In this document: piece after piece, positions 42,745 to 50,269 of the stretch | Layout of the letters: each line of letters starts with the position of its first letter | Position numbering within the stretch: the first letter of the stretch is position 1 | Source: Acidobacteriota bacterium | GTDB taxonomy: Bacteria > Acidobacteriota > Thermoanaerobaculia > Gp7-AA8 | Direction: 5' to 3' | NCBI GenBank assembly: GCA_003223645.1 | Contig: QHVT01000021.1 | Coordinates: 1-64,000 of the forward strand | Length of the DNA: 64,000 nt | Program-made: the position numbers and the translations under genes | Notes under the pieces: generated by a model | What the model was told of the DNA's origin: nothing | Databases searched by the model: none | Seen by the model: the letters and a program-made list of their open reading frames with translations, nothing else

Positions 42745-42848
42745 AGGCAGAAGGCAGAAGGCAGAAGGCAGAAGTAAGAAAGCGCACGTGGCGAGAGGCA
42801 GCTTCTTACTTCTGCCTTCTGCCTTCTGCCTTCTGCCTTCTGCTTTTC
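42741..42848. repeat. GCAGAAG heptamer hairpin, copy B (translated)
   Basis: Four direct GCAGAAG units (42745-42773), an AGTAAGAA/TTCTTACTT extension, a ~30-nt loop and five inverted TTCTGCC units (42812-42846). The whole element lies in frame at the 5' end of the rhodanese gene. Confidence 0.88.
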
Positions 42849-43217
42849 GGATGTAAGACCGTCGGCGTCTCCACCACCGCCGGCGGCTTCGCCGAGGTGT
42901 CGCCGACGATCGCGAATGAAATGATCCTCGACTCGCGGCAGGTCGTCATCCTCGACGTCCGTGCCCCGGGGGGGTATCGCGGGGCGGAGGGGCACATCGC
43001 GGGAGCGTTGTCGGTCCCGTTCGAGTCGATCGAGCGGCAGCTGCCGGAGCTCCTGCCGTATCAGAACCAGACCGTGCTCGTGTATGGCGACGGCGATGCC
43101 GACGGCGCGCTGGCGGCGAAGCTGCTTCAGCTCGCCGGCTTCCGCAACGTCGTCCACATCGCCGGCGGAATTCAGGCCTGGATTGAACGGGGATATCGGA
43201 CTGTTAATGCGCAGTGA
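42741..43217 (+). CDS. Rhodanese-domain lipoprotein whose signal peptide is repeat-encoded
   Basis: A 158-residue protein from the ATG at 42741 (GGAGG site, ATGA overlap with the asparaginase stop). The N-terminus MKAEGRRQKAEVRKR is the first arm of the GCAGAAG hairpin, and YFCLLPSAFCLLLFGC is the second arm. Together they form a basic n-region, a hydrophobic core and an LFGC lipobox, so the repeat works as a lipoprotein signal. The rhodanese domain is at ~55-155 (VVILDVRAPGGYRGAEGHIAGALSVP). The usual active-site Cys is replaced: the loop reads LVYGDGDADG, so this is probably a non-catalytic, sulfur- or protein-binding rhodanese. The DsbA-like gene follows after 1 bp. Confidence 0.85.
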   Translation: MKAEGRRQKAEVRKRTWREAASYFCLLPSAFCLLLFGCKTVGVSTTAGGFAEVSPTIANEMILDSRQVVILDVRAPGGYRGAEGHIAGALSVPFESIERQLPELLPYQNQTVLVYGDGDADGALAAKLLQLAGFRNVVHIAGGIQAWIERGYRTVNAQ

Positions 43218-43218
43218 T

Positions 43219-44301
43219 ATGAAACGCACGCTTCTTTTTCTCGCCACGCTCCTGGTCTGCACTGCCTCGCAGGCGCAGATGAAAGATCCGCTCGCGCCGC
43301 TCAAGTCATACGCGGCGAAGAGCATGTCCCGCTGCGCCGACGCGATCATGACGCTCGATCAGCTCGAGACCGGGCCGGCCAACTTCGAGTTCTACAAGAT
43401 CACGCTGCGCTCGTCCGATCAGTACTGCGGCGGCGTGAAGTTCATGTGGTACTCGCCGAAGTCGCAGCAGATCGTCATCGGTCCGGTGGTCAAGCTCAGC
43501 GACAGCCCCAAGCCGCTCGCCGCGCGCATCACGGACGACGTCACGAAGGCGATGGGCAACGGCGTCGCGGCGGCGGTCGCACCGTTCCCGCTGCCCGACG
43601 GACTCCGCGCCGTCAATCTCACGAAGGACACGCCGTTCGGTCCCTTCACCTATCACGCCTTCGTCGATGCCGGCGAGCAGTTCGTGATCCTCGGCATGCG
43701 CGGCAATCTGCGCACCGATCCCGCGCAGACGCTGCGCGAGACGATCGGCGTCGCCAACGCGGTGCGCAAGGGCAATCCGAAGGCGAAGATCGAGATCCTC
43801 GAGCTCTCCGACCTTCAGTGTCCGAGCTGCGCGCGGGCACACGTGAAAGTCGATCCGATCATCGAGAAGAACCTGTCGAAGGTGAACTACGGCCGCCTCG
43901 ACCTGCCGCTCTTCGAGCATCACCAGTGGGCGCTGCAGGGCGCGCTGGCGGCGCGCGCGATCAACCACGTCGCGCCGAAAAAGTACTGGGCCTATCTCGA
44001 CTACGTCTTCAAGAACCAGGAAGAGATCAGCAAGCGTCCGTTCGACACGTTCCTGCAGGAGTACCTGTCGGACAACGACATCGACAAGGCCGCGGTGCAG
44101 AAGATCTACGGCTCGAAGGCCGAGCGCGCCGCGCTGCTCGACCAGGTGAGCCGCGCGTTCTCCGTCGGTATCGCCTCGACGCCGACGTACATCGTGAACG
44201 GCCAGATGGTCGGCTTCGGCCCCGAAGGCAATTTCACGGTCGACGCGATCAAGAGCGCGATCGGCTTGCCGGCCGGAACGGCCGCGTCCAAGGGGAAATG
44301 A
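43219..44301 (+). CDS. Exported DsbA-like thioredoxin-fold protein
   Basis: A 360-residue protein from the ATG at 43219. Signal peptide MKRTLLFLATLLVCTASQAQ. Residues ~25-185 form an unrecognised N-terminal domain. The DsbA/DSBA-like domain follows at ~190-345, with the redox motif CPSC in LSDLQCPSCARAHVK, and the cis-Pro loop as IASTPTYIVNG. Such proteins form or shuffle disulfides outside the cytoplasm. It probably shares an mRNA with the rhodanese lipoprotein, which suggests a joint thiol or sulfur role in the envelope. No DsbB-like gene is near. Confidence 0.88.
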   Translation: MKRTLLFLATLLVCTASQAQMKDPLAPLKSYAAKSMSRCADAIMTLDQLETGPANFEFYKITLRSSDQYCGGVKFMWYSPKSQQIVIGPVVKLSDSPKPLAARITDDVTKAMGNGVAAAVAPFPLPDGLRAVNLTKDTPFGPFTYHAFVDAGEQFVILGMRGNLRTDPAQTLRETIGVANAVRKGNPKAKIEILELSDLQCPSCARAHVKVDPIIEKNLSKVNYGRLDLPLFEHHQWALQGALAARAINHVAPKKYWAYLDYVFKNQEEISKRPFDTFLQEYLSDNDIDKAAVQKIYGSKAERAALLDQVSRAFSVGIASTPTYIVNGQMVGFGPEGNFTVDAIKSAIGLPAGTAASKGK

Positions 44302-44304
44302 ACT

Positions 44305-44366
44305 GTGGAGCGGCGGGCTCTTAGCCCGCCGATACGATTCGGGCGGCTAAGAGCCGCCCGCTCCAC
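44305..44366. repeat. GTGGAGCGG palindrome
   Basis: GTGGAGCGGCGGGCTCTTAG (44305-44324) pairs with CTAAGAGCCGCCCGCTCCAC (44347-44366), a near-perfect stem of about 20 bp and a 22-nt loop. It sits between the convergent DsbA-like and rsgA genes, where it may end transcription from either side. Confidence 0.75.
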
Positions 44367-44402
44367 TGCGCGGCGCTAACCGCCGCGCGGTGGATTGCGT
44401 GC

Positions 44403-45569
44403 TCACGTCAGAAGATCACCCCACAACCGCACATACGTCTCGTACCGCGCGGCATTCAACTCCCCTCTCTCCACCCGCTCCTTGACCTCGCAGTCCGGCT
44501 CGTGCACGTGGGTGCAGTCGGTAAAGCGGCAGGATTCGGCGGGCTCGGTGAATTCGGGGAAGTAGTCGCGCAGGGACTCGCGGTCGAGGTCCCAGAGGCC
44601 GAACTCGCGGATGCCGGGGGTGTCGATGAGGTACGTGCCGTCGCCGAAGTCGTAGAGGGTGGAGGCGGTCGTGGTGTGGCGGCCGGTGGCGCGTTTGTGG
44701 TGGAGGTCGTTGGTGGCGAGTTGGAGGGATGCGTCGAGGGCGTTGAGGATCGAGGATTTGCCGACGCCGCTGTGGCCGACGAGGGCGGCCAATTTTCCTT
44801 GCACGAGATCGCGTAGCGCGTCGAGTCCTTCGCCGGTTTTTGTCGAGGCGCCGATGATCGGGACCTTGAGGTCGAGGTAGGGCGTGAGTTTCTCGAGCTC
44901 CGCTTCGCGCTCCTCGGCATCGAGGAGGTCGATCTTGTTGACGCAGAGCACCGGCTGCGCGCCGCCGCGCTGGATGGCGATGAGAAATCGATCGATGAGG
45001 CGCGGACGCAGCGGCGGCGCTTTGACCGAGACGACGTGGATGACAACGTCGACGTTCGCGGCGATGAGGCGCTGACGGTGCGCGTGCAGCGGGTCGGGAC
45101 GCGCGAGCACGGTCGTGCGCGGCATGACCGCGCGCACGCGCCACGCTTCGCCTTCGCGTACGACGTCGACGCGGTCGCCTACGGCGAGCGCGCTCTTTTG
45201 CCTCACGGCAATCTCTGGCGGCACGAATGCATCCAGTTCCTCTCCGTCGCGGAAGACCCGGCAGCGGCCGCTGGCGACGCTCATCACGAGGCCGGGATTT
45301 TCGATCTCCCCCGTTTCGCTCTCGAATCCGTCGCGCGCCTGCGCGACCAATTCGTCGATCGACGGCCGCTTGCGCGACCTTCCGTGCTGGTCGAGCAGCT
45401 CTTCCCAGTTGTCCTCGGTGACGCGTTGCTCGCGCACCTCGCCCTTCCCTCTTCGCAGCGCGCGCCGCGCCTTTGCTGCCTGTTTCCGCGCTTTCATCTC
45501 TTCATGCGGGGCCTGCTTCCGCAGGTCCATCTGATGACGCTTGATCTGCCGTTTCGATAAACGATCCAT
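44403..45569 (-). CDS. rsgA: Ribosome small-subunit GTPase RsgA
   Basis: A 388-residue circularly permuted GTPase from the ATG at 45567-45569 (AGAGG site). The G motifs come in the permuted order: VNKIDLL (G4) at ~208, ASTKTGEG (G5), GHSGVGKSS (G1) at ~260, then IDTPGIREF (G3). The C-terminal zinc knuckle CRFTDCTHVHEPDC is at ~341-354. An OB-fold is at ~100-165. RsgA helps mature the 30S subunit. The first ~70 residues are an unusual Arg/Lys-rich extension (SKRQIKRHQMDLRKQAPHEE...), longer than in most members and possibly RNA-binding. Confidence 0.95.
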   Translation of the reverse strand: MDRLSKRQIKRHQMDLRKQAPHEEMKARKQAAKARRALRRGKGEVREQRVTEDNWEELLDQHGRSRKRPSIDELVAQARDGFESETGEIENPGLVMSVASGRCRVFRDGEELDAFVPPEIAVRQKSALAVGDRVDVVREGEAWRVRAVMPRTTVLARPDPLHAHRQRLIAANVDVVIHVVSVKAPPLRPRLIDRFLIAIQRGGAQPVLCVNKIDLLDAEEREAELEKLTPYLDLKVPIIGASTKTGEGLDALRDLVQGKLAALVGHSGVGKSSILNALDASLQLATNDLHHKRATGRHTTTASTLYDFGDGTYLIDTPGIREFGLWDLDRESLRDYFPEFTEPAESCRFTDCTHVHEPDCEVKERVERGELNAARYETYVRLWGDLLT

Positions 45570-45591
45570 TCCCGTTCCTCTCAGGTGGAGG

Positions 45592-45647
45592 ACAGACAAT
45601 CTTGTCTGTCCTTCCGATCGCGGACAGGCAGGATTGCCTGTCCTCCA
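45592..45647. repeat. Double palindrome GGACAGACAATCTTGTCTGTCC / GGACAGGCA-TGCCTGTCC
   Basis: Two related hairpins in tandem: GGACAGACAA/TTGTCTGTCC (45593-45613) and GGACAGGCA/TGCCTGTCC (45622-45643). The whole also pairs as one large stem. The right half (45622-45647) is the same 26-bp unit found inside mutS at 38292-38317, with one mismatch. Confidence 0.8.
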
Positions 45648-45813
45648 AGTGGATGGATCGCGCGCGGACGACTACACGAAAGCCGCTCGCGGCGCGTTCC
45701 GTCGCGCGGAGTCGGTAGCGGCTTTCATAGGCGGGCACTCCTTGAATTCGTGTAGTCCGTGAACATCGAAAGTATACAATCGAAAAAAGAGCTCAGTTCT
45801 AGGAGTCCGACGA

Positions 45814-46263
45814 GTGGACAAGCCGTTCGTGCTGTTGGCCGAAGACAATGAAGGCACATGCACTCTCATCAAGGCGTTGTTGCAGCCGGAGTTCCAGGTC
45901 GAGGTCGCCGGTGACGGCGCGGAGACGATCGAGAAGCTGAAGGCGCGGCAATACGCCGTGATCCTCCTCGACCTTCTGATGCCGGTGACGGATGGCTACG
46001 CCGTCCTCGAGTTTCTGAAACGCGATCATCCCGAACTGCTGCCGCGCGTCATCGTCATGACGGCTTCCATCTCAAGGCGCGCGATGGAAGGCGTCCGCGA
46101 GTACGCCGTCGGCGGCGTGATCACGAAGCCGTTCGAGATCGAGGAAGTGCTCGCGACCGTGCGCGAGATGACGGGGATCGATCCGCGTCCGCCACGCGGG
46201 TCACTGCTATCGAGCGGGATGCTGTTGCTGCTCGCGGATTTTCTGCGGCAGCGCTGGATGTGA
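45814..46263 (+). CDS. Single-domain response regulator
   Basis: A 149-residue protein from a GTG at 45814 with an AGGAG site. CheY-type receiver: acidic pair LLAEDNEG at ~8-15, phosphorylated Asp in VILLDLLMPVTDG at ~53, Thr in VIVMTAS and Lys in ITKPFE. A ~25-residue tail (LLSSGMLLLLADFLRQRW) is hydrophobic. No output domain, so it acts on a partner protein. Convergent with a second receiver gene, with a shared DL(F/L)MPVTDG-AVL core; the two may be paralogues. Confidence 0.9.
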   Translation: MDKPFVLLAEDNEGTCTLIKALLQPEFQVEVAGDGAETIEKLKARQYAVILLDLLMPVTDGYAVLEFLKRDHPELLPRVIVMTASISRRAMEGVREYAVGGVITKPFEIEEVLATVREMTGIDPRPPRGSLLSSGMLLLLADFLRQRWM

Positions 46264-46267
46264 CGCG

Positions 46268-46708
46268 CTACATCCTCGACGACAGCAGCGCGAGGATCGG
46301 CAGCGCGATCGCCATCGTCTCGAAGCCGCGCATGCCGCGTACGTCGGCGCAGGCGGCGACGACGTTGGCCAGCTCTTCCACGTCGAACGGCTTCTTCACG
46401 ATGCCGTGAATGCGCCGCGCGTCGAGTTTCTCGATCGTCTTGCGGTCGGCGCCGGTGACGACGAGCACGACCGGCTGCATCCCGTCGTGTTCGATCATGT
46501 CGAGCACGGCGAAGCCGTCGGTGACAGGCATGAACAGATCGAGGATGACGACGCTGTATGCATGCTGGCGCAACAGGTCGATCGCTTCCTGTCCGTCGGT
46601 CGCGGTATCGACGTGGAGGTTCTTCATCCGGAAGGCGGTGACGAGAAGCCCGCGGATGTCGACGTCGTCGTCTACAACGAGAACGCGGCGATGATGCTCG
46701 CTGGTCAT
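46268..46708 (-). CDS. Single-domain response regulator
   Basis: A 146-residue receiver protein. The start is taken at the ATG at 46706-46708 (MTSEHHRRVLVVDDDVDIRG); the frame is open to an ATG at 46750. The acid pair is VVDDDVD, the phosphoacceptor lies in VVILDLFMPVTDG, and the conserved Lys in VKKPFD. The C-terminal helix (FETMAIALPILALLSSRM) is hydrophobic, as in the neighbour. It lies just downstream of the GGDEF/EAL protein gene (56 bp), so it may belong to its pathway. Confidence 0.88.
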   Translation of the reverse strand: MTSEHHRRVLVVDDDVDIRGLLVTAFRMKNLHVDTATDGQEAIDLLRQHAYSVVILDLFMPVTDGFAVLDMIEHDGMQPVVLVVTGADRKTIEKLDARRIHGIVKKPFDVEELANVVAACADVRGMRGFETMAIALPILALLSSRM

Positions 46709-46764
46709 GATGTCGGTCTCTTGCGGGGCGCGCGATGTTGCATCGGCCACGGGCCCAAGTCAAT

Positions 46765-49700
46765 TCAAACAAATGGGTGAAGCCGCGGTCCCAGCGGTGC
46801 CGTCTGCACTTCGCGCCGCAGGGTCTTCTCGAACTCGACCGCGGAGAGCGGCTGACTGAACAGAAATCCCTGCATCTCCGCGCACTGCTCGCGGCGCAGA
46901 AACGCGAGCTGCTCTTCCGTTTCCACGCCTTCTGCAATGACTCGTAGATTCAACGCGCGCGCCATCGAGATCACCGCGGAGATGATCGCCGCGTCATCGG
47001 CCGTCAGATCGCGCACGAAATCCTGGTCGATCTTCACCGTGTCGATCGGAAAACGTTTGAGATAGCTGAGCGACGAATAGCCGGTGCCGAAGTCATCGAT
47101 CGAGATGTGGATGCCCATTTCCTTCAGCCGCTTCAAAATCGAGAGCGACAGCTCCGCGTTCTGCATCGCCGTCGACTCCGTGATCTCCAGATCGAGAAAC
47201 GTCGGCGGAAAGCCGGTGTCGGTGAGAATGCCCTCGACCGTCGTCGTCAGCTGTTCGTGTTGAAACTGTCGCGGCGAGAGATTGACCGCGACGCGCAGCC
47301 ACGCGTGTCCCACGTCGTGCCACGCTTTCATCTGCGCGCACGCGGTGCGCAAAACCCACGCGCCGAGCGGGACGATGAGTTGCGTCTCCTCGGCGATCGG
47401 GATGAATTCTTCGGGCTGCATCAATCCATGCTCCGGATGCCGCCAGCGCACGAGCGCCTCGGCGCCGACGACGCGGCCGCTCGCGATCTCGACCATCGGC
47501 TGGTAGTGCACTTCGAACTCTTCGCGGTCGATCGCGTGATGCAGACTGCGCTCGAGCGCGAGACGCGAGTCGCCGATGCCGGAGTGAGCCGGCGTCGCGT
47601 ATTGATAGTTGTCGCGGCCGAGCTCTTTCGCGCGATACATCGCGCGGTCCGCATTCTTGAGCAGCGTCTCCGCATCGCTGCCGTCGTCGGGAAAAATCGC
47701 GATGCCGATCGACGTCGTGACATAGAGCTCGTGCTGATCGACCTGCACGGGATGCCGCACTGCTTCGAGCACTTTCGTCGCAACGTTGACCGCGCCGCGG
47801 CGATCGATGAGGTCGGAGAGGAGGATCGTGAACTCGTCCCCGCCCATGCGTGCGACCGTGTCTTCCGCGCGAATGCAGTGCACGAGACGCGAGCCGATCG
47901 CCTGCAGCAGGCGGTCGCCGACGGTGTGGCCGAGGGTGTCGTTGACGAGCTTGAACTGATCGAGATCGAGGAACATCACCGCGGACACGCGCCCGCTCCG
48001 CTTTGCGTGCGCGAGCGCGACGGTGATGCGGTCGCGGAACAGCAGGCGATTCGGCAGGCCGGTCAGCGAGTCGTGATAGGCCTGATACTCCATCTGCTCC
48101 TGTGCGTGCTTGCGATCGGTGATGTCGATGATCGTGCCTTCGAGAATCTCGTTGTTGAGCAGGCTGATGTTCTCGAGGACCCACACCGTCGATCCGTCGC
48201 GCCTGCGCAGCCGCACTTCGCTGTTGCTGAGCGAGCCATGGATTCGCAGCTGTTGCACGAGGCGCTCGCGCTCGGAGCGGTCGTTGTAGAAGTCGGTCGC
48301 CGCCGCGCCGAGGAAATCCTCGCGTGAGCTGAAGCCGAAAATGCGTGCACACGCTTCATTGCAGTCCAGGATGCGGCCCTCCGTCGTCGTGCGATAGACG
48401 CCGGCGAGGTTGCGCTCGAACAGGACGCGATAGCGCGCTTCGTTCGCCTTCCGGTCCGTCATGTCGCGGCCGATGCCCTGCACGCCGGCCGGCTGTCCGT
48501 CGCGGGAGACGAGGCGCGAGCTGAGCTCGAGCGGCACGCGATGGCCGTCCTTCGCGACGACCTCGAGCTCGTAGAACGTCGACTCGCTTTCGCCGCGCAG
48601 CTTCTTCCGCATCTGATCGAGTCCGTAGTCGAGCTGCTCGGGAGCGACGAGCTGCTGGATCGGCATGCCGATCAACTCGTCGCGCGAGTAGCCGAGGATG
48701 CGCTCGGCCGCCGCGTTCATCGAGGTGATGCGGCCGTCGAGGTCGTGCGTGTAGACGAGGTCGTGCGCGGTCTCGAACAATCCGCGGAACCGTTCTTCGC
48801 TGGCCCGCAGTGCGTCCTCGGCGCGCATGCGCTCGGTGATGTCCTGCGCGATCGCGAGCCGCGCGCGCCTGCTCGCACTGACGAACTCGAACGACGTGAC
48901 CTCGACGTCGAACACCGTGCCGTCTTTTTTCTTGTGGCGATAGTGATGCGGCCCGCGGCGCGCCTCGAGACTGCCGAGCGCGGCGAGCATCAGCGGCACG
49001 TCTTCGTGCGGGCGGACGTCGGCGAGCGTGAGCTTGAGAAATTCCTCGCGCGTGTAGCCGTAGTGGCGCACGGCGGCCTGGTTGACGGCGGTGAAGCGCA
49101 GCGTCTGCAGGTCATAGACCCACATCGGCAGCGGGTTCATCTCGAAGAGCGCGCGATAGCGCTGCTCGCTTTCGCGCAGCGCCTCCTCGGCGCGTTTGCG
49201 CTCGGTGTAATCGCTGGCGACGTACACCGCGCCGACCGGATCGCCGTCCGCGCTGCGCAAAAACGACGACGCGGCCAGAACGTCGATCGTCGAGCCGTCC
49301 GACGCGCGCCACACCATCGCGTGCTCGAGCACGCCGAGGCTGTGCAGCAGCTGGCCGGTCGTCAGATTCTGATCGCGATACAGAATCTTGCGGATGTGCG
49401 AGCCGAGGAGCTCGGACGCGCGATAGCCGAGCATTCCCTCGGCGGCGCGATTGACGACGCGAATCGTGCCGTGCATGTCGGCGACGATTACCGCGCCTTT
49501 CATAGTGTCAAGAATTTGACCGGCGGCGTACTCGGGGGTGATGTCGGCGAGCTCGAATCGCCACAACGCCGTCGCGGCGACGACGGTGAAGGCCAGCGCG
49601 GCGACGAAGCCGACCGGTTGCAGGTCGACGCCGACGGATGGGACGTAGTCGAACATCGCCAGCGATCCGAGGATGAATGCGAGCAGCAGCGCGCCGGTGC

Positions 49701-50244
49701 GCTCTTTCGTTTTTCCGTCGGTCGCGCGATACGCGCGCCACAACAGATACATGCTGGCGCCGTAGGCGACAGCGAAGCCGAGGACGACCAGACCGCCGCG
49801 CGCGCGTCCGTGTCCGTAATAGCCCCACGCGTATTTGAAAACGGAAGGGATGAACTGATTGCTGAAGAGGCTCACGAGCGCGATGGCGATCGAGACGAGC
49901 CACAGCGGAATGGTGATGATGCGATGCGCGCGGCGGCGTCCGACGTATTCGACCGCGAATTGATACGTCGCCGCCACGATGATCGCGCCGAACGCGAACG
50001 TCGCGCGCGCCCAGATCAGCGCGACATCGGAGCTGCGCGCCGCGAACGTTGCGGCGTCGGCCGCGAGCCAGCCGGCAGCGAAGAGCGTGACCAGAAAAAA
50101 GCACATGCTCGCGGCGACGCCGCGTCCGCGCATGAGGATCGCGCTGCCGAGAACGAGAATCGCCGCCGACGCGAGCGCCGTCACGAGAGACAGCGCGTTC
50201 GCGTCATAACTGGACGCCGAGAACAGAAGTTGCGGATCTGGCAC
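46765..50244 (-). CDS. 7TM-PAS(x4)-GGDEF-EAL cyclic-di-GMP enzyme
   Basis: A 1159-residue protein if begun at the GTG at 50242-50244. An ATG at 50316 would add 24 residues and overlap the glucosidase gene. Layout: seven TM segments (~17-235, resembling the histidine-kinase 7TM sensor), four PAS domains (~245-735; for example NPLPMWVYDLQTLRFTAVN and AHDLVYTHDLDGRITSMNAAAERILGY), GGDEF (~740-905, intact MGGDEF) and EAL (~910-1150, intact AEALVRWRHPEHG). Both catalytic signatures look active, so the protein could make and degrade cyclic-di-GMP, with the balance set by the sensors. Confidence 0.92.
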   Translation of the reverse strand: MPDPQLLFSASSYDANALSLVTALASAAILVLGSAILMRGRGVAASMCFFLVTLFAAGWLAADAATFAARSSDVALIWARATFAFGAIIVAATYQFAVEYVGRRRAHRIITIPLWLVSIAIALVSLFSNQFIPSVFKYAWGYYGHGRARGGLVVLGFAVAYGASMYLLWRAYRATDGKTKERTGALLLAFILGSLAMFDYVPSVGVDLQPVGFVAALAFTVVAATALWRFELADITPEYAAGQILDTMKGAVIVADMHGTIRVVNRAAEGMLGYRASELLGSHIRKILYRDQNLTTGQLLHSLGVLEHAMVWRASDGSTIDVLAASSFLRSADGDPVGAVYVASDYTERKRAEEALRESEQRYRALFEMNPLPMWVYDLQTLRFTAVNQAAVRHYGYTREEFLKLTLADVRPHEDVPLMLAALGSLEARRGPHHYRHKKKDGTVFDVEVTSFEFVSASRRARLAIAQDITERMRAEDALRASEERFRGLFETAHDLVYTHDLDGRITSMNAAAERILGYSRDELIGMPIQQLVAPEQLDYGLDQMRKKLRGESESTFYELEVVAKDGHRVPLELSSRLVSRDGQPAGVQGIGRDMTDRKANEARYRVLFERNLAGVYRTTTEGRILDCNEACARIFGFSSREDFLGAAATDFYNDRSERERLVQQLRIHGSLSNSEVRLRRRDGSTVWVLENISLLNNEILEGTIIDITDRKHAQEQMEYQAYHDSLTGLPNRLLFRDRITVALAHAKRSGRVSAVMFLDLDQFKLVNDTLGHTVGDRLLQAIGSRLVHCIRAEDTVARMGGDEFTILLSDLIDRRGAVNVATKVLEAVRHPVQVDQHELYVTTSIGIAIFPDDGSDAETLLKNADRAMYRAKELGRDNYQYATPAHSGIGDSRLALERSLHHAIDREEFEVHYQPMVEIASGRVVGAEALVRWRHPEHGLMQPEEFIPIAEETQLIVPLGAWVLRTACAQMKAWHDVGHAWLRVAVNLSPRQFQHEQLTTTVEGILTDTGFPPTFLDLEITESTAMQNAELSLSILKRLKEMGIHISIDDFGTGYSSLSYLKRFPIDTVKIDQDFVRDLTADDAAIISAVISMARALNLRVIAEGVETEEQLAFLRREQCAEMQGFLFSQPLSAVEFEKTLRREVQTAPLGPRLHPFV

Positions 50245-50269
50245 GCTGGTCAGAGTGATAGTAACCGGT

